A DNA stretch of 64,000 nt from CAYPHA01 sp964410215 (GCA_964410215.1 CAYPHA010000014.1:13983-77982); one strand, 5' to 3'. Numbered from the stretch's first letter, positions 8,707 through 18,509 are shown. Notes: generated by a model from the sequence alone, not told the origin. A program made the numbers and translations.

Positions 8707-10290
8707 ATGGATGTAAACAAACAAAACCGCCGGCAGTTCATAAAAGTAATAGGCTCGGGCTTAGCTGCAATGACGATTCCCGAAATGATTACTTCGTGCG
8801 GTACCTCAAAAAAACGGCCTAATATTCTTTTTATCATGTCGGACGACCATACAGCTCAGGCCTGGGGTATCTATGGCGGAATTCTGAAAGATTATGTAAA
8901 AAACGAACATATTAAAAGACTGGCTGCCGAAGGATGTGTTCTTGACAACTGCTTCTGCACGAATTCTATCTGTGTTCCGAGCCGGGCCTCGATCATGACG
9001 GGACAGTTCAGTCATAAAAACGGTGTTTACACACTCAGTGACGCCCTCGACCCTGAAGCTATGAATGTGGCTAAACTGTTGCAGGGGAATGGTTATCAAA
9101 CGGCTCTCGTAGGGAAATGGCACCTGAAAAAACAGCCATCCGGTTTCGACTATTTCAGTGTGCTCCCAGGGCAGGGGCGCTATCATAACCCGATCCTTAA
9201 AACGGCGGAAAACTGGGAAGACGGCTGGAAAGGCGGGGCAGAGGTGGAAGGTTTCTCCAGTGATGTCATCGCCGATCAGACAATCGACTGGCTGGAACAG
9301 CGCGATCCGTCTCAGCCATTCATGGCCATGTGCCACTTCAAAGCCACACACGAACCTTTTGATTATCCCGAACGCTTCAAGGACCTTTACAAGGACGTCG
9401 ATTTGCCCGAACCGGAATCGCTGTTTGATTTCGGACCGGAAACCACGGGACGGACCTTTACCGGTCAGAAGCTGGAAATAATGGCCGGACGCTGGGAGCA
9501 GGCGACAAAGGATCCGGACAATTTCTGGACATCCTATCCGGGCCTGCCGTATCCTCTGGAAGGATTGGAGAAAGAAGAAAAAAGAAAAAAGATTTACCAG
9601 AAGTTCGTCAAGGATTTTCTGCGCTGTGGAGCAGCCATCGATGATAATATCGGTAAACTGCTCAATTACATCGATAAGGAAGGATTGACGGATGATACCG
9701 TCGTTATCTATACGGCGGACCAGGGCTATTTTCTGGGAGAATACGGATTTTTCGATAAACGGCTGATCTATGAAGAATCGCTGCGAATGCCCTTTGTCAT
9801 CCGTTACCCGCGGGAGATTCCTGCCGGCTCGCGGACAGATGATATCATTATGAATGTCGATTTTCCATCACTTTTTGCCGATTATGCAAAGGTTGCAGCC
9901 CTGGCGACCATGCAGGGCCGAAGCTTCCGTGAGAATGTGAAAGGTAACACGCCCGCCGACTGGCGCACTGCCGCTTACTACCGGTACTGGACGCACGAAA
10001 ACAAGCGTCCGGCCCATTTTGGTATACGGAACGACCGCTATAAACTGGCTTTCTTTTATGGCCATCCACTGGACCGGAACGGAAACAGAAAAGAAGCAAA
10101 AGAACCGGCATGGGAGTTCTATGATCTGAAGACAGATCCCAGAGAGGTACGAAATGCTTATAATGATCCGGAGTATGCCGATATCATCACTGAAATGAAA
10201 AAGGAACTGTTGCATCAGCGTGAAAAGTATGGCGATACAGATGCCGATTCCCCGGACATGCAGACTATTCTAAAGAACCACTGGGACTGA
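8707..10290 (+). CDS. Sulfatase (S1 family, Cys type) with Tat-lipoprotein signal
   Basis: Formylglycine-dependent sulfatase of 527 residues. The maturation motif C-V-P-S-R begins at Cys89, the residue turned into formylglycine. Metal-binding DD follows the first strand (ILFIMSDDHTAQ), and GKWHLKK and TADQGYFLGEYG are further family blocks. The N-terminus has RRQFIK (residues 8-13), a hydrophobic stretch and ITSC with Cys31, which together read as a Tat signal with a lipobox. It would therefore be exported folded and anchored to a membrane. It removes sulfate esters, probably from sulfated polysaccharide; the exact substrate is unknown. A second sulfatase follows after 30 bases. Confidence 0.93.
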   Translation: MDVNKQNRRQFIKVIGSGLAAMTIPEMITSCGTSKKRPNILFIMSDDHTAQAWGIYGGILKDYVKNEHIKRLAAEGCVLDNCFCTNSICVPSRASIMTGQFSHKNGVYTLSDALDPEAMNVAKLLQGNGYQTALVGKWHLKKQPSGFDYFSVLPGQGRYHNPILKTAENWEDGWKGGAEVEGFSSDVIADQTIDWLEQRDPSQPFMAMCHFKATHEPFDYPERFKDLYKDVDLPEPESLFDFGPETTGRTFTGQKLEIMAGRWEQATKDPDNFWTSYPGLPYPLEGLEKEEKRKKIYQKFVKDFLRCGAAIDDNIGKLLNYIDKEGLTDDTVVIYTADQGYFLGEYGFFDKRLIYEESLRMPFVIRYPREIPAGSRTDDIIMNVDFPSLFADYAKVAALATMQGRSFRENVKGNTPADWRTAAYYRYWTHENKRPAHFGIRNDRYKLAFFYGHPLDRNGNRKEAKEPAWEFYDLKTDPREVRNAYNDPEYADIITEMKKELLHQREKYGDTDADSPDMQTILKNHWD

Positions 10291-10320
10291 AATCCATCTC
10301 ATCAGACAGGGATTTTTGAA

Positions 10321-11721
10321 ATGATTATTAAAATTGTATTCTTCGTCCTGTTTAGCACGGCTGTAACGTTATTTGCCCGGAAACCAAATGTTGTATTCCT
10401 CCTCGTCGATGACCTGGGCTGGAAAGATATGGGCTGTTACGGGAGTAACTATTACGAAACACCATCGATTGATCAGCTGGCCAAAGAAGGCACCCGCTTT
10501 ACCGCAGCCTATTCCGCCCATCCCGTTTGCGGACCCAGCCGGGCTGCTCTGCTGACGGGTAAATTCCCAATCTCAACAGGAAATACCGGTGTCGTCGGCG
10601 ACCTGCCCCTTGAAGAGGAAAATATGGCAGAGGTTTTCAAGGCAAATGGCTATACAACCTATTTTACCGGCAAGTGGCATTTGGGCATGACGGAAGGACG
10701 AAATCCGGGAAACCAGGGTTTTGATTATGTCGTCGGTGTGAACCATGCCGGTCAGCCGGGATCGTATTTCTATCCCTATAAGGATATCGGGCAGGACTGG
10801 ATTGGTTCCAAACGGCGGATCATTCCGGAGCGGGATGTACTGGGGCTGGAAGACGGGGAGCCGGGCGAATATCTGACCGACCGGTTGACCGACGAAGCAT
10901 TGAATTTTATCGATAAGCACAAAGATGAACCCTTTTTCCTCTATTTTTCTTATTATGCCGTCCACACGCCCCTTCAGGGAAAAGAAGAATATATCAGGAA
11001 ATATGAACCAAAGGGTAACGAACTTTTTACGCGTGATGTATTGCGACATGTAGATGGTCGCGGATGGTCCCGAATTCGCCAGTCTAATCCGGTGTATGCG
11101 GCCAATGTCCAGAGCCTGGATGACAGCATAGGGCGGATCATGCAGAAACTTAAAGAACTGGGGCTGGATGAAAATACGATTATCGTGTTTACATCAGATA
11201 ACGGCGGTGTATCCACTACCAGGGGCGGGATGACGCAGACACCGACGTCGAATCTGCCCTTGCGTTTTGGAAAAGGCTGGATGTATGAAGGGGGTATCCG
11301 TGTTCCGGCCATTATCAAATTTCCGGGTAAGATCAAAGCCGGACAAACTTCGGACCGGGTCATCTGCGGATATGATTTTTACCCGACTGCGCTCGCCCTT
11401 GCCGGATTGCCGCTTCTGCCGGAACAGCACACCGCCGGTCTGTCTATTTTTGATGCCGGTAACAAAGATGCCTTCCACAGCAGGTCTATGTACTGGTACT
11501 ATCCCATGAAGCACGGTTCCGGTCATGATCCTTCGGCCGCCATCCGCAAAAGAGATTATAAATTAATTCTCGAACTCGAATCAGGACAGACCCGCTTATT
11601 CAACATACAGGAAGATATTGCTGAGGAAAAAGATCTTAGCGCTGTGAAACCAGCCCTGTCTGATTCCCTGCAAAAAGATCTGCAATCCTTTCTTGAGGCG
11701 CACAAACCTGAAAAAGAATAA
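10321..11721 (+). CDS. Sulfatase (arylsulfatase A-like, S1 family, Cys type)
   Basis: Second sulfatase of 466 residues, only distantly like its upstream neighbour. The maturation motif C-G-P-S-R starts at Cys70. NVVFLLVDDLGWKDMGCYG holds the metal-binding aspartates, GKWHLG and FTSDNGG are conserved blocks, and the length is usual for arylsulfatase-A-type enzymes. A Sec signal peptide covers residues 1-19 (ends LFAR), so unlike the first sulfatase it looks Sec-exported. The two together could act on differently placed sulfate groups of one polysaccharide. No sulfatase-maturing enzyme is encoded nearby. Confidence 0.93.
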   Translation: MIIKIVFFVLFSTAVTLFARKPNVVFLLVDDLGWKDMGCYGSNYYETPSIDQLAKEGTRFTAAYSAHPVCGPSRAALLTGKFPISTGNTGVVGDLPLEEENMAEVFKANGYTTYFTGKWHLGMTEGRNPGNQGFDYVVGVNHAGQPGSYFYPYKDIGQDWIGSKRRIIPERDVLGLEDGEPGEYLTDRLTDEALNFIDKHKDEPFFLYFSYYAVHTPLQGKEEYIRKYEPKGNELFTRDVLRHVDGRGWSRIRQSNPVYAANVQSLDDSIGRIMQKLKELGLDENTIIVFTSDNGGVSTTRGGMTQTPTSNLPLRFGKGWMYEGGIRVPAIIKFPGKIKAGQTSDRVICGYDFYPTALALAGLPLLPEQHTAGLSIFDAGNKDAFHSRSMYWYYPMKHGSGHDPSAAIRKRDYKLILELESGQTRLFNIQEDIAEEKDLSAVKPALSDSLQKDLQSFLEAHKPEKE

Positions 11722-11781
11722 GTCCGTTCTTTTTTGTGCAGATCAAACAAATATCCGGGCTGCCTGTTATGTCTGTGTTGA

Positions 11782-12795
11782 TTATCTCCTGACGGAATGA
11801 AAGCTTACCAGCTTTTGCTGTTCTTCATCCCATAGATCCAGAAAGGGGTATTTCAGACTCTTCAGGAAGGTAACCGGTTTGATCTGCTGAAAGATTTCGA
11901 TATTATTCTGGCATTCTTCAAGATAATAATTTGGGACTTTCGGACGTAAATGATGGATATGATGAAAGCCGATATTGCCGGTAAACCATTGTAATATTTT
12001 TGGCAGTTTGTAAAAGGAACTTCCTTCCAGTGCTGACTTCATGAGGTCCCAGTCTTTGCCACGGGACCAGTAAGCCGGTTCAAACTGATGCTGAACGTAA
12101 AACAACCACACCCCGGCAATTCCTGCAATCAGAATGACCGGTACCTGGATCATCAGATATGTTTTAAAGCCGATTGTGAATCCCAGGATCAGGATGATGA
12201 GAAGAAGACTGATATTCGTAAGCAAAACGCTGCGTTTTTCCTTCTTACCGGCATTCTTCTCCGGGAATCGCATGGAAATCAGGAATAAATAAGCCGGGCC
12301 TAGTCCAAAGGTGATTAACGGATTGCGGTATAGACGGTAAGCCGCCCGCCTCAAAAATGGGGATGTCCTGTATTCTTCAACAGTCATCGTCCAGACATCG
12401 CCGGCGCCCCTGCGGTCCAGATTCCCTGAACTCGCATGATGCAGATTGTGGGACCGCCGCCAGGCATCAAAAGGGGTAAAGGTCAGAATACCCGTGATAT
12501 ACCCTAAGATCGTATTGGCCCGTCGTGATTTGAAAAAGGAACCGTGACAACAGTCATGGAAAAAAATGAAAATGCGCAGCAGAAACAGGGCGGCTACCAG
12601 GGATAAAAGTAAAACACTCCAGTAGGGATATTGGTTGTGAACCATATAAACCATTGCGGACCATAATAAAAAGTAGGGGAGCAGGGTATTAATTATCTGC
12701 CAGACGGCTTTCCTGTGATTTGATGTTGTATAAGCCGTGATTTTTCTGGCCCAATTATTTGATTTTATGTCGGGATTATTTGTATGTATACTCAT
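11782..12795 (-). CDS. Membrane fatty acid desaturase
   Basis: Integral-membrane di-iron desaturase of 337 residues. The three histidine boxes are present: HDCCH at residues 80-84, HNLHH at 116-120 and HHIHH near residue 275, with hydrophobic helices between them. It would introduce a double bond into membrane fatty acyl chains using oxygen, in line with delta-9/delta-12-type (DesA-like) desaturases. It is alone on the minus strand, convergent with the sulfatase. Upstream, 226 bases separate it from the next gene; AAGGAG lies rather far (about 12 bases) from the ATG, so translation may be modest. An oxygen-dependent enzyme suggests the host meets oxygen at least at times. Confidence 0.9.
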   Translation of the reverse strand: MSIHTNNPDIKSNNWARKITAYTTSNHRKAVWQIINTLLPYFLLWSAMVYMVHNQYPYWSVLLLSLVAALFLLRIFIFFHDCCHGSFFKSRRANTILGYITGILTFTPFDAWRRSHNLHHASSGNLDRRGAGDVWTMTVEEYRTSPFLRRAAYRLYRNPLITFGLGPAYLFLISMRFPEKNAGKKEKRSVLLTNISLLLIILILGFTIGFKTYLMIQVPVILIAGIAGVWLFYVQHQFEPAYWSRGKDWDLMKSALEGSSFYKLPKILQWFTGNIGFHHIHHLRPKVPNYYLEECQNNIEIFQQIKPVTFLKSLKYPFLDLWDEEQQKLVSFHSVRR

Positions 12796-13021
12796 TTGTC
12801 TGAAATACTCCTTATACGTTTTCTAATGTGTTATTGAGAGGGTGCGAAATTACCCCCGCCATATTAGTAACATTAGTATAACGATAAATAAATCTGTATT
12901 TTCCCGTATGATTGTAAAACTTAGGTAAAACCATCAATATAGATGATCTGCGCAATATCAGTGACCATTGATGAAAATCGAATGGACTCCGATACGCATG
13001 AAGCGGAAGGAGGTACGGGTT

Positions 13022-15364
13022 TCAAAACTCCGCGCTGATGCCAATCGAAGGCAGGATACCGATATCACCGCTGTCAACGACTTCTTTTTCCCAGAAATCG
13101 TAAGTCGGTCTGCTGATCAACTTTGTATTCAACACGTTCTGAATATCCAGGAACATGACCAGCCTCCAGCTATCGAACGTATAATAACGGTCCACACGAA
13201 AATCCCAGATACCCTGGGTGGGTAAACGCTCTGTTAGATATTCTTCAGGCAGATTTTGTATGAATCCGGGGTTTTCCGGATTTTCGAAGGGGCGGTAAAC
13301 AGGCGAATAGGGCACACCGGTGAAAACCCTGTATTTGGTGCTGATTTCCCAGCGTTCATTGAATTTATAGCCTCCGGAAAAATTAAAGATAAAGCGCTGG
13401 TCGAACTGACCGGGATAAACCCTGCCGTTTCCGGCTGTATATTCGCTTTTACCGTAAGAGAGACTGATCTGGCCGTAACAGGGTACTTCCGAATATTTTT
13501 TCTGCAGTAACCATTCAAAACCATACGCATAACCGCTGGCCCTTGAGAAAAGGTCAAAATAGCCAAAGGATTGGAAATCGTCTTCCCGTCCGCCGAATCC
13601 TGTCCCGGTATTGGTAAGCACCAGGTAATCGTTCACGCCGGGGATATTACCAGTCGGCAGATCGGAATAGTCTTTGTAAAAGGTCTCGAATGTCATACGC
13701 AGATCATCCTGGATCAGGTAATCAATACCAGCGATATTCATAAAGTTGCGCATGGCTTTCAACGACGCGTTGTTTTCGTTAACGATCCACACGTAAGAAG
13801 GCGACTGATAGAAAACACCCGAGCTTGCCTTGAGCGACAGGCGGTCATTTAACTGATATTTCAGATTGAGTCGTGCTGCCGGGTACAGCGATGTGTTCAG
13901 AAAGGCATAATAATCGAATCGTAAACCGGCATTGACGGTCAGTTTTGGTGTCGCCAGCCAGTCGATTTCCGTAAAAAAGGCATGTTTTTGCACGGCTGTA
14001 TTGGTTTTGTTGACCGGTTCCACACCAATGGATGCAACCGGAATGCGGTTTCCGCTGCGGTCATAGATGGTATCGGCAAAGACCGTTGCATTATCATTAA
14101 TAATATATTTACTTGAAATGCCGGATTTCCAGCCAATGGATTTGGAAAGGGCTTTGTACAGTTGCAGTTTGCTGTTTATTTCTGTTTCGTCTGCTTCACT
14201 GTTGAAATATTCAATTTCATTCTCGTCCACTTGTCCGAAACGAAACTGGTTGAAATTGGTGTTGAAAGTTGCATCTAAATAGCCGTTATCGAGTAAGCGC
14301 CGATAATTAATGCCGCTGATCCACTGATTCTGTGTGTTATCCAGAATACCGGCATTGAATACCCTGTTCTCCGCGTTGCTCTGATCCCGCTCAACCCTGT
14401 TGATGGCACCCAGGCCAATGAAAAACAGTTTGTCCCTCTCCGAGAGGTCGTAATTCAGAATCAGGTTGAAATCGGTATACACCGGAACGAACGGTAATCC
14501 CGCCGCTCTGAAAATGATATCGAGATAGCTTTGACGGGCGGAGAAAATAAAGTTACCGTTTTCTGATACGGGTCCTTCCAGATTAAGTCCGTATTGCGTG
14601 GCGGAAACCAGCAGTTTCCCGCCTATTCTATCGCTTCTTCCTTCCGACATTTCTAACCGGAGCAGGGATGACATTTTGTCGCCATAACGGGCACCGAAGC
14701 CGCCTGCAGAGAATGTGATGTTATCGACAAAATCAAGATTGACAAAGCTGAGGCTTCCGCTTGTAAAACCCTGTGTACCGAAATGATTGATATTCGGGAC
14801 TTCGATGTTGTTAATGACAAAAAGATTCTCAGAAGGCCCACCCCCGCGGACGAGCAGGTCATTCCGGCCGCCTGTATTATTGATGGCTATACCCGGCAGC
14901 GTGGAAACGGTCCGCACAACATCCTCAAAACCACCGGGAAACCGGCGGATTTCTTCCCTGGAAAGTCCGGTGACACTGGGTTGTGTCATGTTTTCTTCAA
15001 CAAAATAACCGGCTGTTACCGTGATCTGGTCGGTTTCGAATACCTGTTCCATCAGTTCCACATTGACGATAGCCGGTTTACTCGGAGAAACGATAATGTC
15101 GGTCCTTTTCAGAGTGGTGTAACCGACATAGTAAAATTCAAGCCGGTAGGTGCCGGCCGGCAGGTTGTCGATACGATAATCACCTGATAAACCCGAGGCC
15201 GTGCCGCGGTTGGTACCCTCGACCACGACATTAACGCCACCGAGGGGTTCCTTCGTTCCGGCATCGACAATGGTTCCCTGTATAATACCCGTCGTTTCAG
15301 CAAAAACAGATGTGTTTGCGCTGTAAATAAGGATAATTGAAAATAAAGTCATAATAGTTTTCAT
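13022..15364 (-). CDS. TonB-dependent receptor with carboxypeptidase-regulatory-like N-terminus
   Basis: Outer-membrane receptor of 780 residues. Signal peptide (1-22), CarboxypepD_reg-like domain (GTIVDAGTKEPLGGVNVVVEG to about residue 100), plug domain (PSVTGLSREEIRRFPG, GRNDLLVRGGGPSENLF), then a barrel that ends in the phenylalanine-terminated strand ISAEF, the usual Bam recognition end. The plug style matches FCB-group TonB receptors without SusD partners. It is not homologous in detail to the 5.4-kb receptor: the plug motifs and barrel differ. It stands alone, divergent from the KamA-like gene. Ligand unknown. Confidence 0.88.
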   Translation of the reverse strand: MKTIMTLFSIILIYSANTSVFAETTGIIQGTIVDAGTKEPLGGVNVVVEGTNRGTASGLSGDYRIDNLPAGTYRLEFYYVGYTTLKRTDIIVSPSKPAIVNVELMEQVFETDQITVTAGYFVEENMTQPSVTGLSREEIRRFPGGFEDVVRTVSTLPGIAINNTGGRNDLLVRGGGPSENLFVINNIEVPNINHFGTQGFTSGSLSFVNLDFVDNITFSAGGFGARYGDKMSSLLRLEMSEGRSDRIGGKLLVSATQYGLNLEGPVSENGNFIFSARQSYLDIIFRAAGLPFVPVYTDFNLILNYDLSERDKLFFIGLGAINRVERDQSNAENRVFNAGILDNTQNQWISGINYRRLLDNGYLDATFNTNFNQFRFGQVDENEIEYFNSEADETEINSKLQLYKALSKSIGWKSGISSKYIINDNATVFADTIYDRSGNRIPVASIGVEPVNKTNTAVQKHAFFTEIDWLATPKLTVNAGLRFDYYAFLNTSLYPAARLNLKYQLNDRLSLKASSGVFYQSPSYVWIVNENNASLKAMRNFMNIAGIDYLIQDDLRMTFETFYKDYSDLPTGNIPGVNDYLVLTNTGTGFGGREDDFQSFGYFDLFSRASGYAYGFEWLLQKKYSEVPCYGQISLSYGKSEYTAGNGRVYPGQFDQRFIFNFSGGYKFNERWEISTKYRVFTGVPYSPVYRPFENPENPGFIQNLPEEYLTERLPTQGIWDFRVDRYYTFDSWRLVMFLDIQNVLNTKLISRPTYDFWEKEVVDSGDIGILPSIGISAEF

Positions 15365-15616
15365 ATTGCGGTCTCATTTTTTTAAATTATGAATAAGTCT
15401 GCGCCTAAAATTATTCCCTGCAGCGGAATTTTTGTTATACAACATGGGCTGACAGAAAACGTTAATATATACACATGCTCCGATATTTAAAAAAAAATAT
15501 TGATATTTGAGAAATGCGGTCCATTGCCGAGTTTAGTATATATATTATTGTTGCACGCCCTCCGGGATGTCAGTAATCAGACCGCGCACGTTAAACGAAC
15601 AGGCTGAAGGTGTATT

Positions 15617-17809
15617 ATGTCACTACCGTATGACCTTGATAAGATTGCCATTTCTGTAAAGTCCCATCATCTGTTAAAAAAGGTTCTTCAGGAAAATGCC
15701 AAACTGGAAGAAATTATGTTCCGGGCGAAGAATGAAACCGAAGCAATCATTGGCATAAAGAATTGGGTCCTGGAACTTCTGAAGGATAGTCCTCAGGCGA
15801 TGAGTTACTATAAAAAGGGTACTGCCAGCGGGGTTTCATTTAAATCGCTGAAGTGGAATGAAATCGCAGCCATTCGTATACTGGATTACGTCGATAATGC
15901 CGGGCGTGAGTTTGAGGACCTTAATCTGCGTGGGGAACCGGCGCTGAGTGACCCCATTAAATTGATGTGGCTTGCCGTTAATAAAGGTACGGGCGGGGCG
16001 AAACCGGATTTCTTTGAAGATATGTTACATCTCTTTCGACAACTGACCGGTAAGGATGAGCGACAGATCCATACGCGTGAAAAACTGCAGCGCTGGATGG
16101 AACGATTCCCGTCGGGACTCGATCCGCGGATCGTGAAATTACGGGAAGAAAACCGGGACCGCATAATCGGTGTTCTGATTCGAAAGATTGAAAAAAACGA
16201 CAATAAAAACGCGCGTTACTATTTTGAGCCCGGGTTGTCAGAAAAAGAAAAATATGAAAAAGTGCTGGAATGGTGGCAGGAAAGCACCTTCCACCTTAAA
16301 TATGCGGCCCGGAAGGCGGATGACCTCAACGAAATGCTGGGGAATTCACTGGATCCCGACACCATGCGTATCCTCTATGATGCGGAGAAAAAGGGGATTC
16401 CATTTTTCGTTAATCCTTACTACCTGTCATTATTGCATGTACGTGTTCCGTATTTTGCCATCGGTGCCGATCTGGCTATCCGTCATTATGTCGTCTACAG
16501 CCGCCAGTTGGTGGATGAGTTCGGATATATTGCCGCCTGGGAAAAAGAAGATAAAGTGGAACCGGGCAAACCCAATGCCGCCGGCTGGATTCTGCCGGAA
16601 CAGCATAATATACACAGAAGATATCCGGATGTCGCTATCCTTATTCCGGATACCCAGGGACGTGCCTGTGGCGGGTTGTGTGCTTCCTGTCAACGCATGT
16701 ATGACTTCCAGAACGGTTATCTGAATTTCAAGCTGGATGATCTGGAACCAAAGGAATCCTGGCCGGAAAAGCTGGAGCGGCTCATGAAATATTTTGAGGA
16801 AGACGCGCAACTGCGCGATATTCTGATAACCGGTGGCGATGCCCTGATGAGTTCCGATAAATCGCTGGAAAAGGTCCTCGATGCGGTCTATAACATGGCA
16901 AGGAGAAAAACCAAAGCCAACCGTTCCAGACCCGATGGTCAGAAATATGCGGAACTTGTACGGGTAAGGCTTGGTACACGTCTGCCTGTCTACCTGCCTC
17001 AGCGCGTCACCCCGGAACTGGAACACATTCTGCGTGCTTTCAGGGAAAAAGCCAGTGAGGCCGGCGTGAAACAGTTTGTCATACAAACACATTTTGAATC
17101 GCCGATGGAGATTACGCCGGAAACGAAGGAAGCCGTAGGCCGGCTGATCAATGCCGGATGGATGGTTACCAACCAGCATGTGTTTACGACGGCAGCATCC
17201 CGCCGGGGACACAACCTGAAACTGCGGCAGACATTGAATGAAATCGGTATTCTGCCGTACTATACATTTTCGGTGAAAGGCTACATGGAAAATTACCACA
17301 ATTTTGTTCCGAATGCCCGTGCCGTTCAGGAAAGCATTGAAGAAAAAAATCTCGGAATTGTACCGAAGGATAAATATCCGGTTATCATGCGCTTTCCTTT
17401 TGACGCGGAACATATCATTGATAATATTGAGCGACTCGAGTCGGAAACAAATCTGCCGCTTCTGGCGACGGACCGGAATGTCCTGAACCTGCCCGGTGTC
17501 GGCAAAAGCCTGACCTACCGCGTGATCGGTATAACCCGTTACGGCCGGCGTATTCTGCAGTTCGAGCATGACGGCACACGCACACACAGCCCTATCATCG
17601 AAGATATGCCCAATATTTACATCATCGAGTCAAAATCCATTAGTGAGTATCTCAAGCAACTCGAGGAAATCGGTGAAAATAAACTGGAATACACGGGCCT
17701 GTATGGTTATTCCATCGGTGAAACCGAAGCACGCATGCCGATTTACGAATATCCGAAACCGGATTTTACCATTACAGAAAAAATGACCAACCTTAAGCTC
17801 AACCCATAA
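15617..17809 (+). CDS. KamA-family radical SAM aminomutase-like protein, long form
   Basis: Radical SAM protein related to lysine 2,3-aminomutase, 730 residues. The iron-sulfur motif CxxxCxxC is Cys351, Cys355, Cys358 (ACGGLCASC), followed by DILITGGDALMSSD, which corresponds to the SAM-binding GGD block, and later TNQHVFTT and a C-terminal domain. Known lysine 2,3-aminomutases are about 410-480 residues; here some 330 residues precede the cluster motif, much longer than usual, and look mostly helical. No lysine fermentation genes (kamDE, kdd, kce) are near. It may make a beta-amino acid, modify a protein as EpmB does, or do something new. An AAGG precedes the ATG. Family is sure, reaction is not. 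Confidence 0.82.
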   Translation: MSLPYDLDKIAISVKSHHLLKKVLQENAKLEEIMFRAKNETEAIIGIKNWVLELLKDSPQAMSYYKKGTASGVSFKSLKWNEIAAIRILDYVDNAGREFEDLNLRGEPALSDPIKLMWLAVNKGTGGAKPDFFEDMLHLFRQLTGKDERQIHTREKLQRWMERFPSGLDPRIVKLREENRDRIIGVLIRKIEKNDNKNARYYFEPGLSEKEKYEKVLEWWQESTFHLKYAARKADDLNEMLGNSLDPDTMRILYDAEKKGIPFFVNPYYLSLLHVRVPYFAIGADLAIRHYVVYSRQLVDEFGYIAAWEKEDKVEPGKPNAAGWILPEQHNIHRRYPDVAILIPDTQGRACGGLCASCQRMYDFQNGYLNFKLDDLEPKESWPEKLERLMKYFEEDAQLRDILITGGDALMSSDKSLEKVLDAVYNMARRKTKANRSRPDGQKYAELVRVRLGTRLPVYLPQRVTPELEHILRAFREKASEAGVKQFVIQTHFESPMEITPETKEAVGRLINAGWMVTNQHVFTTAASRRGHNLKLRQTLNEIGILPYYTFSVKGYMENYHNFVPNARAVQESIEEKNLGIVPKDKYPVIMRFPFDAEHIIDNIERLESETNLPLLATDRNVLNLPGVGKSLTYRVIGITRYGRRILQFEHDGTRTHSPIIEDMPNIYIIESKSISEYLKQLEEIGENKLEYTGLYGYSIGETEARMPIYEYPKPDFTITEKMTNLKLNP

Positions 17810-17852
17810 AAGACGTGTCTTATCCCACTCCATACTTTTCTGGAAATTCTGT

Positions 17853-17881
17853 TTGCATTATTTCGAACAATTTATTAGAAT
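17853..17881 (+). promoter_or_regulatory. Candidate promoter of the first TetR-efflux operon
   Basis: TTGCAT at 17853-17858 and TAGAAT at 17876-17881 are separated by 17 bases, a sigma-70-like arrangement, 26 bases ahead of the TetR gene start. The inverted repeat at 17860-17890 covers the spacer and the -10 element. Confidence 0.45.
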
Positions 17882-17890
17882 AGTCGAAAT
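17860..17890. promoter_or_regulatory. Inverted repeat, candidate TetR operator
   Basis: Perfect 7-base arms ATTTCGA (17860-17866) and TCGAAAT (17884-17890) are separated by 17 bases, lying over the predicted -10 box and ending 16 bases before the TetR start codon. This is the place for autorepression by the TetR-family protein encoded next. The binding partner is inferred. Confidence 0.5.
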
Positions 17891-17906
17891 GTTGAACGGG
17901 GAGTGA

Positions 17907-18509
17907 ATGGATAAACTTGATAAAAAGCGTGAGGAGATTCTTGACGCTGCCATGATGTGTCTGGCCCGGTATGGCCCCCTCAAGTCCACCATGGATGATA
18001 TTGCTACCGTCATCGGTATGCGAAAAGCGAGTCTATATTATTATTACAAGAATAAGGAAGCTATCTTTTCGGATGCCCTTGCAAGAGAGGCGGACCGCCT
18101 CAATGAGCGCCTTGTAAAAAAAATGGATAAACTTAAAACAGCACGGGCAAAAATTATGGCCATGATGTCCAGTGTGAATGAATATTTCCGGAATCGGGCC
18201 GAAATGCTGGACCTCAATGTTCAGGCGATGTGGGATAATCATGCTCTCTTACAAAAATTATCCAGAGATTTGAAGACAAAGAATATCGACTTACTTGCAC
18301 AATTAATTCGCGAGGGCATCGATTCCGGTGAATTCAGTGAAGTGGATGAGCACAGGGTGTCGAACGCCATCAGAAAAATATTCGATACCTACAGACTCGA
18401 ACTCTATCACTGTCTGACCGATCGGCGGCCGGATAAAAAAGAATTTGCCAAAATGGAATCCGAGTCACGTTTTGTGCTGGAAATCTTCTTAAATGGTCTG
18501 AAAAAATGA
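17907..18509 (+). CDS. TetR/AcrR-family transcriptional regulator
   Basis: A 200-residue regulator with the N-terminal TetR helix-turn-helix: ILDAAMMCLARYG, TMDDIATVIGMRKASLYYYY, then NKEAIFSDAL. The remaining 140 residues are a helical ligand-binding and dimerisation domain of no recognised subtype. Its stop codon overlaps the start of the TolC gene (ATGA), so it heads the efflux operon TetR-TolC-MFP-RND and most likely represses it. GGGGAG lies just before the ATG. A likely operator is the inverted repeat at 17860-17890. The inducing compound is unknown. Confidence 0.9.
   Translation: MDKLDKKREEILDAAMMCLARYGPLKSTMDDIATVIGMRKASLYYYYKNKEAIFSDALAREADRLNERLVKKMDKLKTARAKIMAMMSSVNEYFRNRAEMLDLNVQAMWDNHALLQKLSRDLKTKNIDLLAQLIREGIDSGEFSEVDEHRVSNAIRKIFDTYRLELYHCLTDRRPDKKEFAKMESESRFVLEIFLNGLKK

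Noticed and set aside
12968..13225. An 85-codon plus-strand frame at the end of the TonB receptor gene
   Set aside because: Most of it lies antisense to the conserved C-terminal barrel strands of the receptor.
16430..17587. A 385-codon minus-strand frame within the KamA-like gene
   Set aside because: It is antisense to the conserved radical SAM core and reads as His/Gln-rich sequence without motifs, a shadow of codon bias.
17810..17821. Short inverted repeat AAGAC/GTCTT after the KamA-like gene as a terminator
   Set aside because: Only two bases separate the arms, so a stable hairpin of useful length cannot form, and there is no T-run.
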